Assembly (NCBI RefSeq): GCF_008801915.1
Contig: NZ_VZOV01000005.1
Coordinates: forward strand, 62,001 to 126,000
From: Cupriavidus gilardii
Lineage (GTDB): Bacteria; Pseudomonadota; Gammaproteobacteria; Burkholderiales; Burkholderiaceae
Direction of reading: 5' to 3'
Length of the DNA: 64,000 nt
In this document: positions 9,696 to 16,983 of the stretch, one piece after another
Numbering within the stretch: position 1 is the first letter of the stretch
How the letters are laid out: the number at the start of each line of letters is the position of its first letter
Position numbers and translations under genes: made by a program
Notes under the pieces: generated by a model
Told to the model about the DNA's origin: nothing
The model's database searches: none
The model's input: only the letters and a program-made list of their open reading frames with translations

Positions 9696-10505
9696 ATGCA
9701 TCTCGAACCGCCGCCTCCAATGGCCTCTCGCCCCCATCATCCCGATCCAGCGTTCGCCACTACGCTCGCGCACGGGCTGTCGCTGCTGCAGTGCTTCGGC
9801 ATTGGCGACAGCGTGCTCAGCAACAAGGAACTGGCCGAGCGCACCGGCCTGTCGCCGGCGACGGTCAGCCGGCTGACCTACACGCTGGCCGCACGCGGCC
9901 TGCTGCGCTATGACGCGCAACTGCGCCGCTACCGGCTCGGATCGACCACGCTGGCACTGGGCTACCCGCTGCTGGCCACGCTTCGCGTCCGCCAATTGGC
10001 GCGGCCGCTGATGAAGCAGCTGGCCGACGAGATCGATGGATCCGTGTCGCTGGGCCTGCGCGACCGCACGCAGATGGTCTATGTCGAGACGAGCCGCGGC
10101 CACGATGCGCTGGCGTTTCGGCCGGATATCGGTGCGACGCTGCCGATGCTGCTCACGGCGATCGGCCGAGCCTGGCTGTGCCATGTATCACCGCACGAGA
10201 GCGGACCGGTACTGACGGCATTGCGCAAGGCCGACCCGGCGCAGTTCCGGCGTCAGGCGCCTTCGCTCGAACACGCACGGCAGGAGATCGCCGAGTTCGG
10301 TTTCTGCACCTCACGCGGCGAATGGCAGAGCGATATTCACGCGGTGGCGGCGCCGCTGCCGACGCGTATCGATGGCGAGGTCATGGTGTTCAACTGCGGC
10401 GTGTTGGGCGGGCGGATGACGCCGCGCAAGCTCGAGCGGCAGATGGGGCCGCGCTTGCTGAAGATGGTGGGCAAGGTCGAGGCCGCATTGAGGAAGAGCC
10501 GATGA
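9696..10505 (+). CDS. IclR family transcriptional regulator (first of a tandem pair)
   Basis: DNA-binding regulator of about 269 residues. The N-terminal winged HTH (about 15-75) contains LSNKELAERTGLSPATVSRLTYTL (residues in that span). The IclR effector domain follows, with GSVSLGLRDRTQMVYVETS and the LPMLLTAIGRAWL block. Possible starts are GTG 9678, ATG 9696 and ATG 9720; none has a strong ribosome site, so the N-terminus is uncertain. It faces the acyl-CoA dehydrogenase gene divergently and overlaps the next IclR gene by ATGA. IclR regulators often control aromatic and acid catabolism, which fits both flanking islands. Confidence 0.88.
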   Translation: MHLEPPPPMASRPHHPDPAFATTLAHGLSLLQCFGIGDSVLSNKELAERTGLSPATVSRLTYTLAARGLLRYDAQLRRYRLGSTTLALGYPLLATLRVRQLARPLMKQLADEIDGSVSLGLRDRTQMVYVETSRGHDALAFRPDIGATLPMLLTAIGRAWLCHVSPHESGPVLTALRKADPAQFRRQAPSLEHARQEIAEFGFCTSRGEWQSDIHAVAAPLPTRIDGEVMVFNCGVLGGRMTPRKLERQMGPRLLKMVGKVEAALRKSR

Positions 10506-11413
10506 CGCGTTCCGACTCGCGCTCCGACTCGCGCGCCGACTCGCGCGCCGACTCGCGCGCCGACTCGCGCTCCGGTTCACATCCCGGTTCGCGCCCTGGT
10601 TCCCGGGCCAGCACCGCCCAGTCTCGGCCGCGTTCGAGCGAGCCGGCCGACAAGGACCGGCAGTTCGCCACGACGCTGGCCAACGGCGTCGACATCCTGC
10701 TGGCCTTCGACAGCGGCGATGCGATGCTCGGCAATCGCGATTTCGCCGAGCGTACCGGGCTGTCGAAGACCACCGTGGCCCGCTTGACGCATACGCTGAC
10801 GGCGCTGGGCTATCTGCGCCACGACACCGTGCTGCGCAAATACCGGCTCGGTGCGGCGGTGCTGTCGATGGGTTATCCGCTGCTGGCCAGCATGCATCTG
10901 CGTCAGCTGGCGCGGCCAATGATGAAGGCGCTGGCCGACCGGCTGTGCGGCGCCGTGTCGCTGGGCATCCGCGACCGCACGCAGATGATCTATGTCGAGA
11001 CCGCGCGCTCGACAGACAGCCTGATCGTGACGCCGGAGATCGGCGCCGCGCTGCCGATGCTGACCACCGCCATCGGCCGCGCCTGGCTGTGCCGCGCGCC
11101 GGCGAACGAACGCGATGCGGTGCTCAACCGGCTGCGGCTGCAGGATCCGAAAGCCTTTGCCTACGCCCAACCGCGGCTGGCGGACGCTCGCCGCGATCTG
11201 GAGCGGCAAGGGTACTGCTCGAACCGCGCCGAATGGCGGCCCGAAGTCTACGGCTTCGCGGTGCCGATGTGCCAGCCGGTCGGCTCGCAGCTGTTCGTGC
11301 TGAACTGCGGCGTGCCGGTCGGGCAGGGCAGCTTCGCGGCGATCGAGAAGCAGGCCGGGCCGCAGTTGCGGGCGTTGATGCTCGATATCGAACGAATGCT
11401 GGGGTTGCGATAG
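10502..11413 (+). CDS. IclR family transcriptional regulator with repetitive N-terminal tail
   Basis: Second IclR regulator, 303 residues, paralogous to the preceding one. Shared segments include RQFATTLANG-type, GLSKTTVARLTHTLTALGYL, LGIRDRTQMIYVETAR and LPMLTTAIGRAWLC. The ATG overlaps the upstream stop (ATGA), indicating translational coupling and origin by tandem duplication. It differs in a Ser/Asp/Arg-rich N-terminal tail of about 50 residues, encoded by a degenerate 12-base tandem repeat, before the HTH at about 55-110. The downstream AtoE-catC-pcaD island is a plausible target because IclR proteins such as PcaR and CatR control that chemistry. This is inferred only from position. Confidence 0.9.
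   Translation: MTRSDSRSDSRADSRADSRADSRSGSHPGSRPGSRASTAQSRPRSSEPADKDRQFATTLANGVDILLAFDSGDAMLGNRDFAERTGLSKTTVARLTHTLTALGYLRHDTVLRKYRLGAAVLSMGYPLLASMHLRQLARPMMKALADRLCGAVSLGIRDRTQMIYVETARSTDSLIVTPEIGAALPMLTTAIGRAWLCRAPANERDAVLNRLRLQDPKAFAYAQPRLADARRDLERQGYCSNRAEWRPEVYGFAVPMCQPVGSQLFVLNCGVPVGQGSFAAIEKQAGPQLRALMLDIERMLGLR
10511..10606 (+). repeat. 12-base tandem repeat inside the second IclR gene
   Basis: Eight consecutive 12-base units. Five are TCCGACTCGCGC or GCCGACTCGCGC and three are diverged (for example CCCGGTTCGCGC). They encode Ser/Ala-Asp-Ser-Arg steps followed by Ser-Gly-Ser-His/Pro-Gly-Ser-Arg. The unit is a multiple of three, so copy-number change would lengthen or shorten the tail without shifting the frame. 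Confidence 0.85.
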
Positions 11414-11591
11414 GCCGCAACGAATTCCGTTTCGTGGTCGGGCCTGCTGCAGCGCGGCAAGCGTGGGCTTTCAAATGGGCATGGCCGGGGCGCCGGGCAC
11501 CGCGTTTTTATTCTGCATCGCAGCAATGACGCAGCGGATCTGTGATGGCCGCGTTATTGCGGAATCCGATTCAATAAGCCCATTCATTGAC

Positions 11592-11620
11592 TTGACCTTG
11601 CGCAAACACGCCTCTACGAT
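11592..11620 (+). promoter_or_regulatory. Candidate sigma-70 promoter for the AtoE-catC-pcaD island
   Basis: TTGACC (11592-11597), a 17-base spacer, and TACGAT (11615-11620) match the sigma-70 pattern well. The predicted transcript would start near 11627, leaving a leader of about 85 bases before the TTG start at 11714. The rest of the 300-base gap 11414-11713 shows no convincing gene; it becomes AT-richer toward the promoter. Confidence 0.55.
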
Positions 11621-11713
11621 CGCCTCCCTATAGCCAATGTGTTCGTATGTAGAACGTTAGTTCGAAATGCGGCAATTCGAGATGCCATTGGGCATGTTTT
11701 TGGGAGACAGATC

Positions 11714-13057
11714 TTGAGCAAGGTCGCCGGGTTCTTTACCGAACTGATGCGCCGGTATTTGCCGGACCCCTTCGTTTTCGCCATCGGACTGACGCTGCTC
11801 AGCATGGCGATGGCCATGCTGGTGCAAGGACAGGCCGCGCCGGCGGTGATCCTCGAATGGGGCAAGGGCTTCTGGAACCTGCTGGCGTTCACCACGCAGA
11901 TGGCGGTGATCCTGGCGATGGGCTACGTGCTGGCCACGGCGCCGCTGGTCGACCGTTTTCTCGATCGCATCGTCGAACGCGTGGCCACGCCGCGCGGCGC
12001 GGTGATCGTCGCCACGCTGGTCGGCGGCATCGGCAGCTACCTGAACTGGGGCTTCGGGCTGGTGATCGGCGGCATCGTCGCGCGCAAGCTCGCGTTGAAG
12101 GTCAAGGGCGTCCACTATCCGCTGATCATCGCGGCGGCGTACAGCGGCTTCACGCTGTACGGCCTCGGCCTGTCGGCCAGCATTCCGGTGCTGATCTCCA
12201 CGCCGGGCCATCCGATGGAAAAGCTGATGGGCGTGATCGCGCTGAAGGACACGATCTTCTCGACGCCGATGCTGCTGACCAGCCTGGCGGTGATCATCAC
12301 GCTGCCGCTGCTCAACGCGATGCTGCACCCGCGCGACCCCAAGGACGTCACCGAAATCAACGTCGAAGCCGAAACGCGCGGGGAGCAGGGCGGCGCAGCC
12401 GGCGGCCACAGCATGGGGCTGGAGAACACGCTGGCCACGCGGATGAACAACAGCCGGCTGCTGAGCCTGGTGATCGGTGTCTGCGGGCTGGCTTATGCGG
12501 GGCTGTATTTCACGCAGGGCGGCACGCTGGACCTGAATCTGATCAACTTCCTGATCCTGTTCATCGGCGTGCTGCTGCTCGGCACGCCGGCCAACTACGT
12601 GGCCAGGCTGAACGAGGGCATCAAGACGATTTCGGGCATCATCCTGCAGTATCCGTTCTATGCCGGCATCATGGCGGTGATGGCCGGATCGGGCCTGGTC
12701 GACACGATCTCGCGCGTGTTCGTCGATATCGCGACGCCGCAGACGCTGCCGTTCTGGGGCCTGGTCAGCTCGTTCTTCATCAACTTCTTCGCGCCGTCGG
12801 GCGGCGGGCACTGGGTCATCCAGGGTCCGTTCATGATCGATGCGGCCAAGGCCATCGGCAGTTCGGTCGCGCAGACCTCGATGTCGGTGATGCTGGGCAA
12901 CGCCTGGAACGACCTGGTGCAGCCGTTCTGGATTCTGCCGGCGCTGGCGCTGTCGAAGCTGAAGCTCAAGGACGTGATGGGCTACACCGTGATCATGATG
13001 TTCTGGGTCGGCCTGATCTACATCGTCGCCCTGCTGGCGTGGGGCGCGCAGATCTGA
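11714..13057 (+). CDS. AtoE-type short-chain fatty acid transporter (TIGR00366 family)
   Basis: Inner-membrane transporter of 447 residues, close to the AtoE length. About ten to twelve hydrophobic segments are visible. Family motifs include RYLPDPFVFAIGLTLL at the N-terminus, GSYLNWGFGLVIGGIVARKL near 120, YPFYAGIMAVMAGSGLVDTI near 315 and FFAPSGGGHWVIQGP near 360. TTG at 11714 is preferred because GGGAGA lies 6 bases before it; an upstream ATG at 11639 lies near the predicted transcription start and adds non-family residues. AtoE homologues carry short-chain fatty acids, but the neighbours are aromatic-acid enzymes, so the true substrate may be a different small carboxylate. Confidence 0.88.
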   Translation: MSKVAGFFTELMRRYLPDPFVFAIGLTLLSMAMAMLVQGQAAPAVILEWGKGFWNLLAFTTQMAVILAMGYVLATAPLVDRFLDRIVERVATPRGAVIVATLVGGIGSYLNWGFGLVIGGIVARKLALKVKGVHYPLIIAAAYSGFTLYGLGLSASIPVLISTPGHPMEKLMGVIALKDTIFSTPMLLTSLAVIITLPLLNAMLHPRDPKDVTEINVEAETRGEQGGAAGGHSMGLENTLATRMNNSRLLSLVIGVCGLAYAGLYFTQGGTLDLNLINFLILFIGVLLLGTPANYVARLNEGIKTISGIILQYPFYAGIMAVMAGSGLVDTISRVFVDIATPQTLPFWGLVSSFFINFFAPSGGGHWVIQGPFMIDAAKAIGSSVAQTSMSVMLGNAWNDLVQPFWILPALALSKLKLKDVMGYTVIMMFWVGLIYIVALLAWGAQI

Positions 13058-13112
13058 CGATCCCCGGTTGATCATCGATCAACGCTTTCCCGACAACAAC
13101 ACAGGAGACACC

Positions 13113-13409
13113 ATGCCGTACATCATCGAGACGTTCGACAAGCCCGACCACCAGCACGTGCGCAAGGCCCAGCGGCCGGCGCATCTGGACTTTCTCGAAG
13201 CCAACAAGTCGCTGCTGCTCGCCTGCGGCGCCAAGCTGAACGACGATGGCAGCGATGCCGGCGGCGGTGTCTATATCGTCGATGTCGATAGCCGCGAGGC
13301 CGCGCAGGCGCTGATCGAGGCCGATCCGTTCCACAAGGCGGGCCTGTTCGCCGAAGTGCGGATCACGCGCTGGCGCAAGGCCTATCTCGACGGCGTCTGC
13401 TGTCTCTGA
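13113..13409 (+). CDS. YciI-like (YCII-related) protein
   Basis: Small protein of 98 residues with the ferredoxin-like YCII fold. The start MPYIIETFDKPDH is set by AGGAG at 13103-13107. An invariant-type His in RPAHLDFLEAN near residue 25, and the DPFHKAGLFAEVRITRW block near 75, match the family, where a His-Asp pair is proposed as catalytic. It sits between the transporter and the cyclase-family hydrolase, and YciI relatives include dehalogenase and isomerase-like enzymes. A role in processing a ring-cleavage or lactone intermediate is possible but unproven. Confidence 0.82.
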   Translation: MPYIIETFDKPDHQHVRKAQRPAHLDFLEANKSLLLACGAKLNDDGSDAGGGVYIVDVDSREAAQALIEADPFHKAGLFAEVRITRWRKAYLDGVCCL

Positions 13410-13487
13410 CATCCCGATCGATCGGACCGCGCGGGCCGGCGCATCGGCGCTGGCACCGCGGCGCGTCCGTGCCGGAGGCTATCCCCG

Positions 13488-14543
13488 ATGCGATGGAAAC
13501 AACGACCGGAAGGCTCCAACTGGGGCGATTTCGGCCCGGACGACCAGCTCGGCCGTCTGAATCTGATCACCGCGGACAAGGTCCGCGCCGCCGCGCAGGA
13601 GATTCGCAGCGGCCGCACGTTCTGCCTGTCGCTGCCCCTCGATCTGCCGGGCGGCAATGCGCTGAACGTGCGCCGGCATCCGCCGGTGCTGCGGCCAACC
13701 TATCGCGACGACATTCCCTACGTCAATTTCCCGCTGGCCAAGGTCGACGCCAATGCGCTCGACGTGCTCAGCGACGACCAGGTGCTGCTGTCCTTGCAGT
13801 ATTCGACGCAATGGGATTCACTGGCCCATGTCGGCGCGCTGTTCGATGCCGACGGCGACGGCGTGGCCGAACGCGTCTACTACAACGGCTTCCGGCCCAA
13901 CGCCGAGATCGTCGGACCGGTGGACTATGCCGAGGCCGACGATTTCGCCGCGCATCCGTGCGGACATGACCACAGCCACGCCGACGCGCTCGGCATCGAG
14001 ACACTGGCCGTACATGGTGTGCAGGGCCGCGGCGTGCTGGTCGATCTGGCCGAGCACTTCGGCCGCGAGTTCCGCACCGTCGGCTACGACGACCTGATGC
14101 GCGTGATGGACGCCGATCGGGTCGCCGTCGAGACCGGCGACATCCTGGTGCTGCGCACCGGCTTCGCCGAGATGGTGCTGGAGATGGGCGGCAGGCCCGA
14201 TGCGCATGCGCTGCATCACAGCTGCTGCGCGCTCGACGGCCGCGACGAGCGGCTGCTGCAATGGATCACCGAGGCGGGCATCGCCGCGCTGGCCGCCGAC
14301 AACTACGCGGTCGAACGCTTCCCGGCACGGCCGCCGGAGCCGGGGCAGCGGGCGGTGCCGATGCTGCCGCTGCATCATCACTGCCTGTTCAAGCTCGGCC
14401 TGCCGCTGGGCGAGCTGTGGTATCTGCGCGAGCTTGCCGCCTGCCTGCGCGCCGAGCGGCGCTCGCGCTTTTTCCTGACTGCGCCGCCGTTGCGCCTGCC
14501 CGGCGCGATGGGCTCGCCCGTGACGCCGATCGCCACGGTATGA
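13488..14543 (+). CDS. Cyclase family protein (kynurenine formamidase-like metal-dependent hydrolase)
   Basis: Predicted metal-dependent hydrolase of the PF04199 cyclase family, 351 residues. A metal-site block begins at TQWDSLAHVGALFDADG near residue 105, where Asp and His follow the family pattern. Further blocks are IETLAVHGVQGRGVLVDLAEH near 170 and PMLPLHHHCLFKLGLPLGE near 290. It is longer than kynurenine formamidase (about 210) and resembles the larger members that occur in catabolic clusters. A strong GGAGG lies 9 bases before the ATG. Lactone, amide or ring hydrolysis next to catC and pcaD is a reasonable inference; the substrate is unknown. Confidence 0.85.
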   Translation: MRWKQRPEGSNWGDFGPDDQLGRLNLITADKVRAAAQEIRSGRTFCLSLPLDLPGGNALNVRRHPPVLRPTYRDDIPYVNFPLAKVDANALDVLSDDQVLLSLQYSTQWDSLAHVGALFDADGDGVAERVYYNGFRPNAEIVGPVDYAEADDFAAHPCGHDHSHADALGIETLAVHGVQGRGVLVDLAEHFGREFRTVGYDDLMRVMDADRVAVETGDILVLRTGFAEMVLEMGGRPDAHALHHSCCALDGRDERLLQWITEAGIAALAADNYAVERFPARPPEPGQRAVPMLPLHHHCLFKLGLPLGELWYLRELAACLRAERRSRFFLTAPPLRLPGAMGSPVTPIATV

Positions 14544-14588
14544 CCTCGCTTACCCCATTCACCGTACTGCCACAACAAGGAGATCGCC

Positions 14589-14873
14589 ATGCTGTTCATG
14601 GTTGAAATGACCGTCCGCATTCCCCAATCTGCCGACCCGCAAGCCGTCGAAAAGCTCAAGGCCGACGAGAAGGCGCTGTCGCAACAGCTGCAGCGCGAAG
14701 GCAAGTGGCGCCACCTGTGGCGCGTGGTGGGCCAGTACGCCAACGTCAGCATCTTCGACGTCAAGGACAACGACGAGCTGCACACGCTGCTGACCTCGCT
14801 GCCGCTGTATCCGTTCATGGAGATGAAGGTCACGCCGCTGGCGCAGCACGGTTCCGCGATCGCGCAGAATTGA
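14589..14873 (+). CDS. catC: Muconolactone Delta-isomerase
   Basis: Converts muconolactone to 3-oxoadipate enol-lactone in the catechol branch of the beta-ketoadipate pathway. The 94-residue length and the sequence agree closely with CatC: MLFMVEMTVRIP at the start, LKADEKALSQQLQREGKWRH at 24-43 with the catalytic-type Glu and His, then LWRVVGQYANVSIFDV and LPLYPFMEMKVTPLAQH. AAGGAG precedes the ATG. The downstream pcaD would take the product on. The genes for the preceding steps, catA and catB, are not in this window, so the substrate may be a related lactone. Confidence 0.93.
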   Translation: MLFMVEMTVRIPQSADPQAVEKLKADEKALSQQLQREGKWRHLWRVVGQYANVSIFDVKDNDELHTLLTSLPLYPFMEMKVTPLAQHGSAIAQN

Positions 14874-15011
14874 TGCCTGTGCCGCTCCGCGCGGCGCATG
14901 CCGCGCCGCGCGGGGCATCGATCGATCCTCGTCCCGAGTACTGCCGAGCACTACCCGGTACCGGCGAGGATCGCTGAGTACCGCCGTCAACCGCTGAGAA
15001 CCGCTTCCGCC

Positions 15012-15794
15012 ATGCCCTTCGCCGACCTTTCCGACGTCCGCCTCCACTACCAGCTCGATGGCGACCCGAGCCTGCCGGTGCTCGTGCTGTCCAATTCGCT
15101 GGGCACCAACTTCGATATGTGGCAGCCGCAGATCGCGGCCTTCACGCAGCATTTCCGCGTGCTGCGCTACGACACGCGCGGCCACGGCCGCTCGTCGGTG
15201 CCTGCCGGCCCCTATACGGTCGCCCAGCTCGGTGGCGACGTGATCGCGCTGCTCGATGCGCTGCGCATCGAGCGCGCGCATTTCTGTGGGCTGTCGATGG
15301 GGGGCATCACGGGCATGTGGCTGGGCCTGAACCACGCGAAGCGGCTCGGCAAGCTGGTGCTGTGCAATACCGCGGCCTACATCGGCCCGCCGGAGAACTG
15401 GACCAACCGCGCCGCGGCGGTCGAGCGCGATGGCGTGGGATCGATCGCGGCCGCGGTCGTCGACCGGTGGCTGACCCCGGACTTCGCCGCCGCGCATCCG
15501 GAGCTGGTGCAGCAATTGCGCGCCATGCTGAGCGCGACGGACGCGGCGGGCTATGCCGCCAATTGCCGCGCGATCCGCGACAACGACCTGCGCGCCGAGA
15601 TCCATCGGATCGCGGTGCCGACGCTGGTGATCGCAGGCTCCGGCGATATTCCGACGCCGCCGGCCGATGGCCGCTATATGGCCGAGACGATTCCGGGCGC
15701 GTCCTATGTCGAACTGGAGGCGGCCCACCTGTCGAATCTGCAGCAGGTGGAGCGCTTCACGCAGGCGGTCGTCGATTTTCTGACCGCGGCCTGA
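15012..15794 (+). CDS. pcaD: 3-oxoadipate enol-lactonase
   Basis: Alpha/beta hydrolase of 260 residues that opens 3-oxoadipate enol-lactone to 3-oxoadipate. The oxyanion/N-terminal motif LSNSLGTNFDMWQPQ, RYDTRGHGRSSVP, the nucleophile elbow FCGLSMGGITGMWLG (Ser near 94), the acid in AGSGDIPTPP (Asp near 212) and the terminal His in EAAHLSNLQ (near 240) give a full triad. The start MPFADLSDVRLHYQ fits PcaD; an in-frame start at 14898 would add unrelated residues. It continues the pathway from catC, which ends 138 bases upstream. The next enzyme, 3-oxoadipate CoA-transferase, is not nearby. Confidence 0.92.
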   Translation: MPFADLSDVRLHYQLDGDPSLPVLVLSNSLGTNFDMWQPQIAAFTQHFRVLRYDTRGHGRSSVPAGPYTVAQLGGDVIALLDALRIERAHFCGLSMGGITGMWLGLNHAKRLGKLVLCNTAAYIGPPENWTNRAAAVERDGVGSIAAAVVDRWLTPDFAAAHPELVQQLRAMLSATDAAGYAANCRAIRDNDLRAEIHRIAVPTLVIAGSGDIPTPPADGRYMAETIPGASYVELEAAHLSNLQQVERFTQAVVDFLTAA

Positions 15795-15826
15795 GCGTAA
15801 CGGGGGTACGGCGCCGACGGTTCACC

Positions 15827-15860
15827 GTCGTCCCCGCGAAGGCGGGGACTCGGTGGCTTC
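15827..15860. repeat. REP-type element, single copy
   Basis: GTCGTCCCCGCGAAGGCGGG followed by GACTCGGTGGCTTC matches the left arm of the paired element at 753-840. It lies between the convergent pcaD and Bug genes. The internal CCCCGC/GCGGGG palindrome can form a hairpin. Confidence 0.65.
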
Positions 15861-15901
15861 AGCGGCCGCCGGCGCCGCGTTCGTAGTGGCGACGGGCAGG
15901 C

Positions 15902-16864
15902 TCAGTCGACCTTCGCGCCGGAACGCTTGACCACCGTCGACCATTTGCGGATCTCGCTGTCGACAAACCGCGCGGTCTGCTCCGGCGACATCGGCATCGG
16001 CTCCGAGCCGCGGTCGACGATGAACTTCTGCAGCTCCGGCGATTGCAGCGCCTTCACCGTTTCCGCATTGAGCTGCGACACGATGGCCGGCGGCGTGCCG
16101 GCCGGCGCCATCAGCACCGCCCAACCCAGTGCCTCGAAGTCGGGCACGCCTTGCTCCTGCACGGTCGGCACGTTCGGCAGCTGCGGCACGCGCTTGCCCG
16201 CGGTCACGGCCAGCGGCACGGCCTTCTTCGACTGGATCAGCGGCAAGGCCGCGGTGATCGAGTCGACCATCACCGGAATCTGGTTGCCGAGGAAGTCCGC
16301 CTGCGCGGGGCCGCTACCCTTGTACGGGATATGGACCATGAAGATGCCGGCGCGCGCCTTCAGCATCTCGGCGGACAGATGCTGCGTGCCGCCGATGCCG
16401 GCGCTCGCGTAGCTGAGCTTGCCCGGCGCCGCCTTGGCCTTGCCGACCAGATCGCGCAGCGACGTGATGCCCGACGCGGGCGTCGACAGGAACACCAGCG
16501 GCACCGAGAACACGCCCGAAATCGCCTGGAAATCGCGGCGCGGATCGTAGCCGATCGACGCGTACAGCGTCTGGTTGATTGCCATCGCGCTGCCGGCCAT
16601 CACCAGCGTATAGCCGTCGGGCGCGGCGCGAGCAGCCAGTTCCATGCCGATATTGCTGCCGGCGCCCGCACGGTTTTCCACCACCACCGACTGCCCAAGC
16701 TGCTTGCCGAGCCGCTCGCCGAGCGCCCGCGCAAAGATGTCGGTCGCCTGACCGGGCGGAAAGGGCACGATCAGCTTGATCGGGCGTTCAGGGTAGGCGG
16801 CGTGTGCCGCGGCGGCGGTCGCCATCAAGGCAATCGCCGCCAGGCACGTGATGCGTGGCTTCAA
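15902..16864 (-). CDS. Bug family tripartite tricarboxylate transporter receptor
   Basis: Periplasmic solute receptor, 320 residues. The start is TTG at 16864, supported by AAGGAG a few bases upstream on the minus strand; no ATG fits as well. A Sec signal peptide ending ...[14 protein letters not shown] is followed by [31 protein letters not shown] near 68, the [18 protein letters not shown] block near 170 and the family C-terminus. It converges on pcaD, so it is transcribed separately from the catC-pcaD operon. The ligand is unknown, presumably an organic acid. Confidence 0.9.
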   Translation of the reverse strand: MKPRITCLAAIALMATAAAAHAAYPERPIKLIVPFPPGQATDIFARALGERLGKQLGQSVVVENRAGAGSNIGMELAARAAPDGYTLVMAGSAMAINQTLYASIGYDPRRDFQAISGVFSVPLVFLSTPASGITSLRDLVGKAKAAPGKLSYASAGIGGTQHLSAEMLKARAGIFMVHIPYKGSGPAQADFLGNQIPVMVDSITAALPLIQSKKAVPLAVTAGKRVPQLPNVPTVQEQGVPDFEALGWAVLMAPAGTPPAIVSQLNAETVKALQSPELQKFIVDRGSEPMPMSPEQTARFVDSEIRKWSTVVKRSGAKVD

Positions 16865-16983
16865 GGTTGTCTCCTTCCAACAGTGTCGAGTTAGGGCACG
16901 GGATGCCAGGTGCCGACGATAGCACCCCGTGCCTCATTTCACCATCGAAAGGACCCACAAGAGCCACAAGCCGTCCGCCAGCC

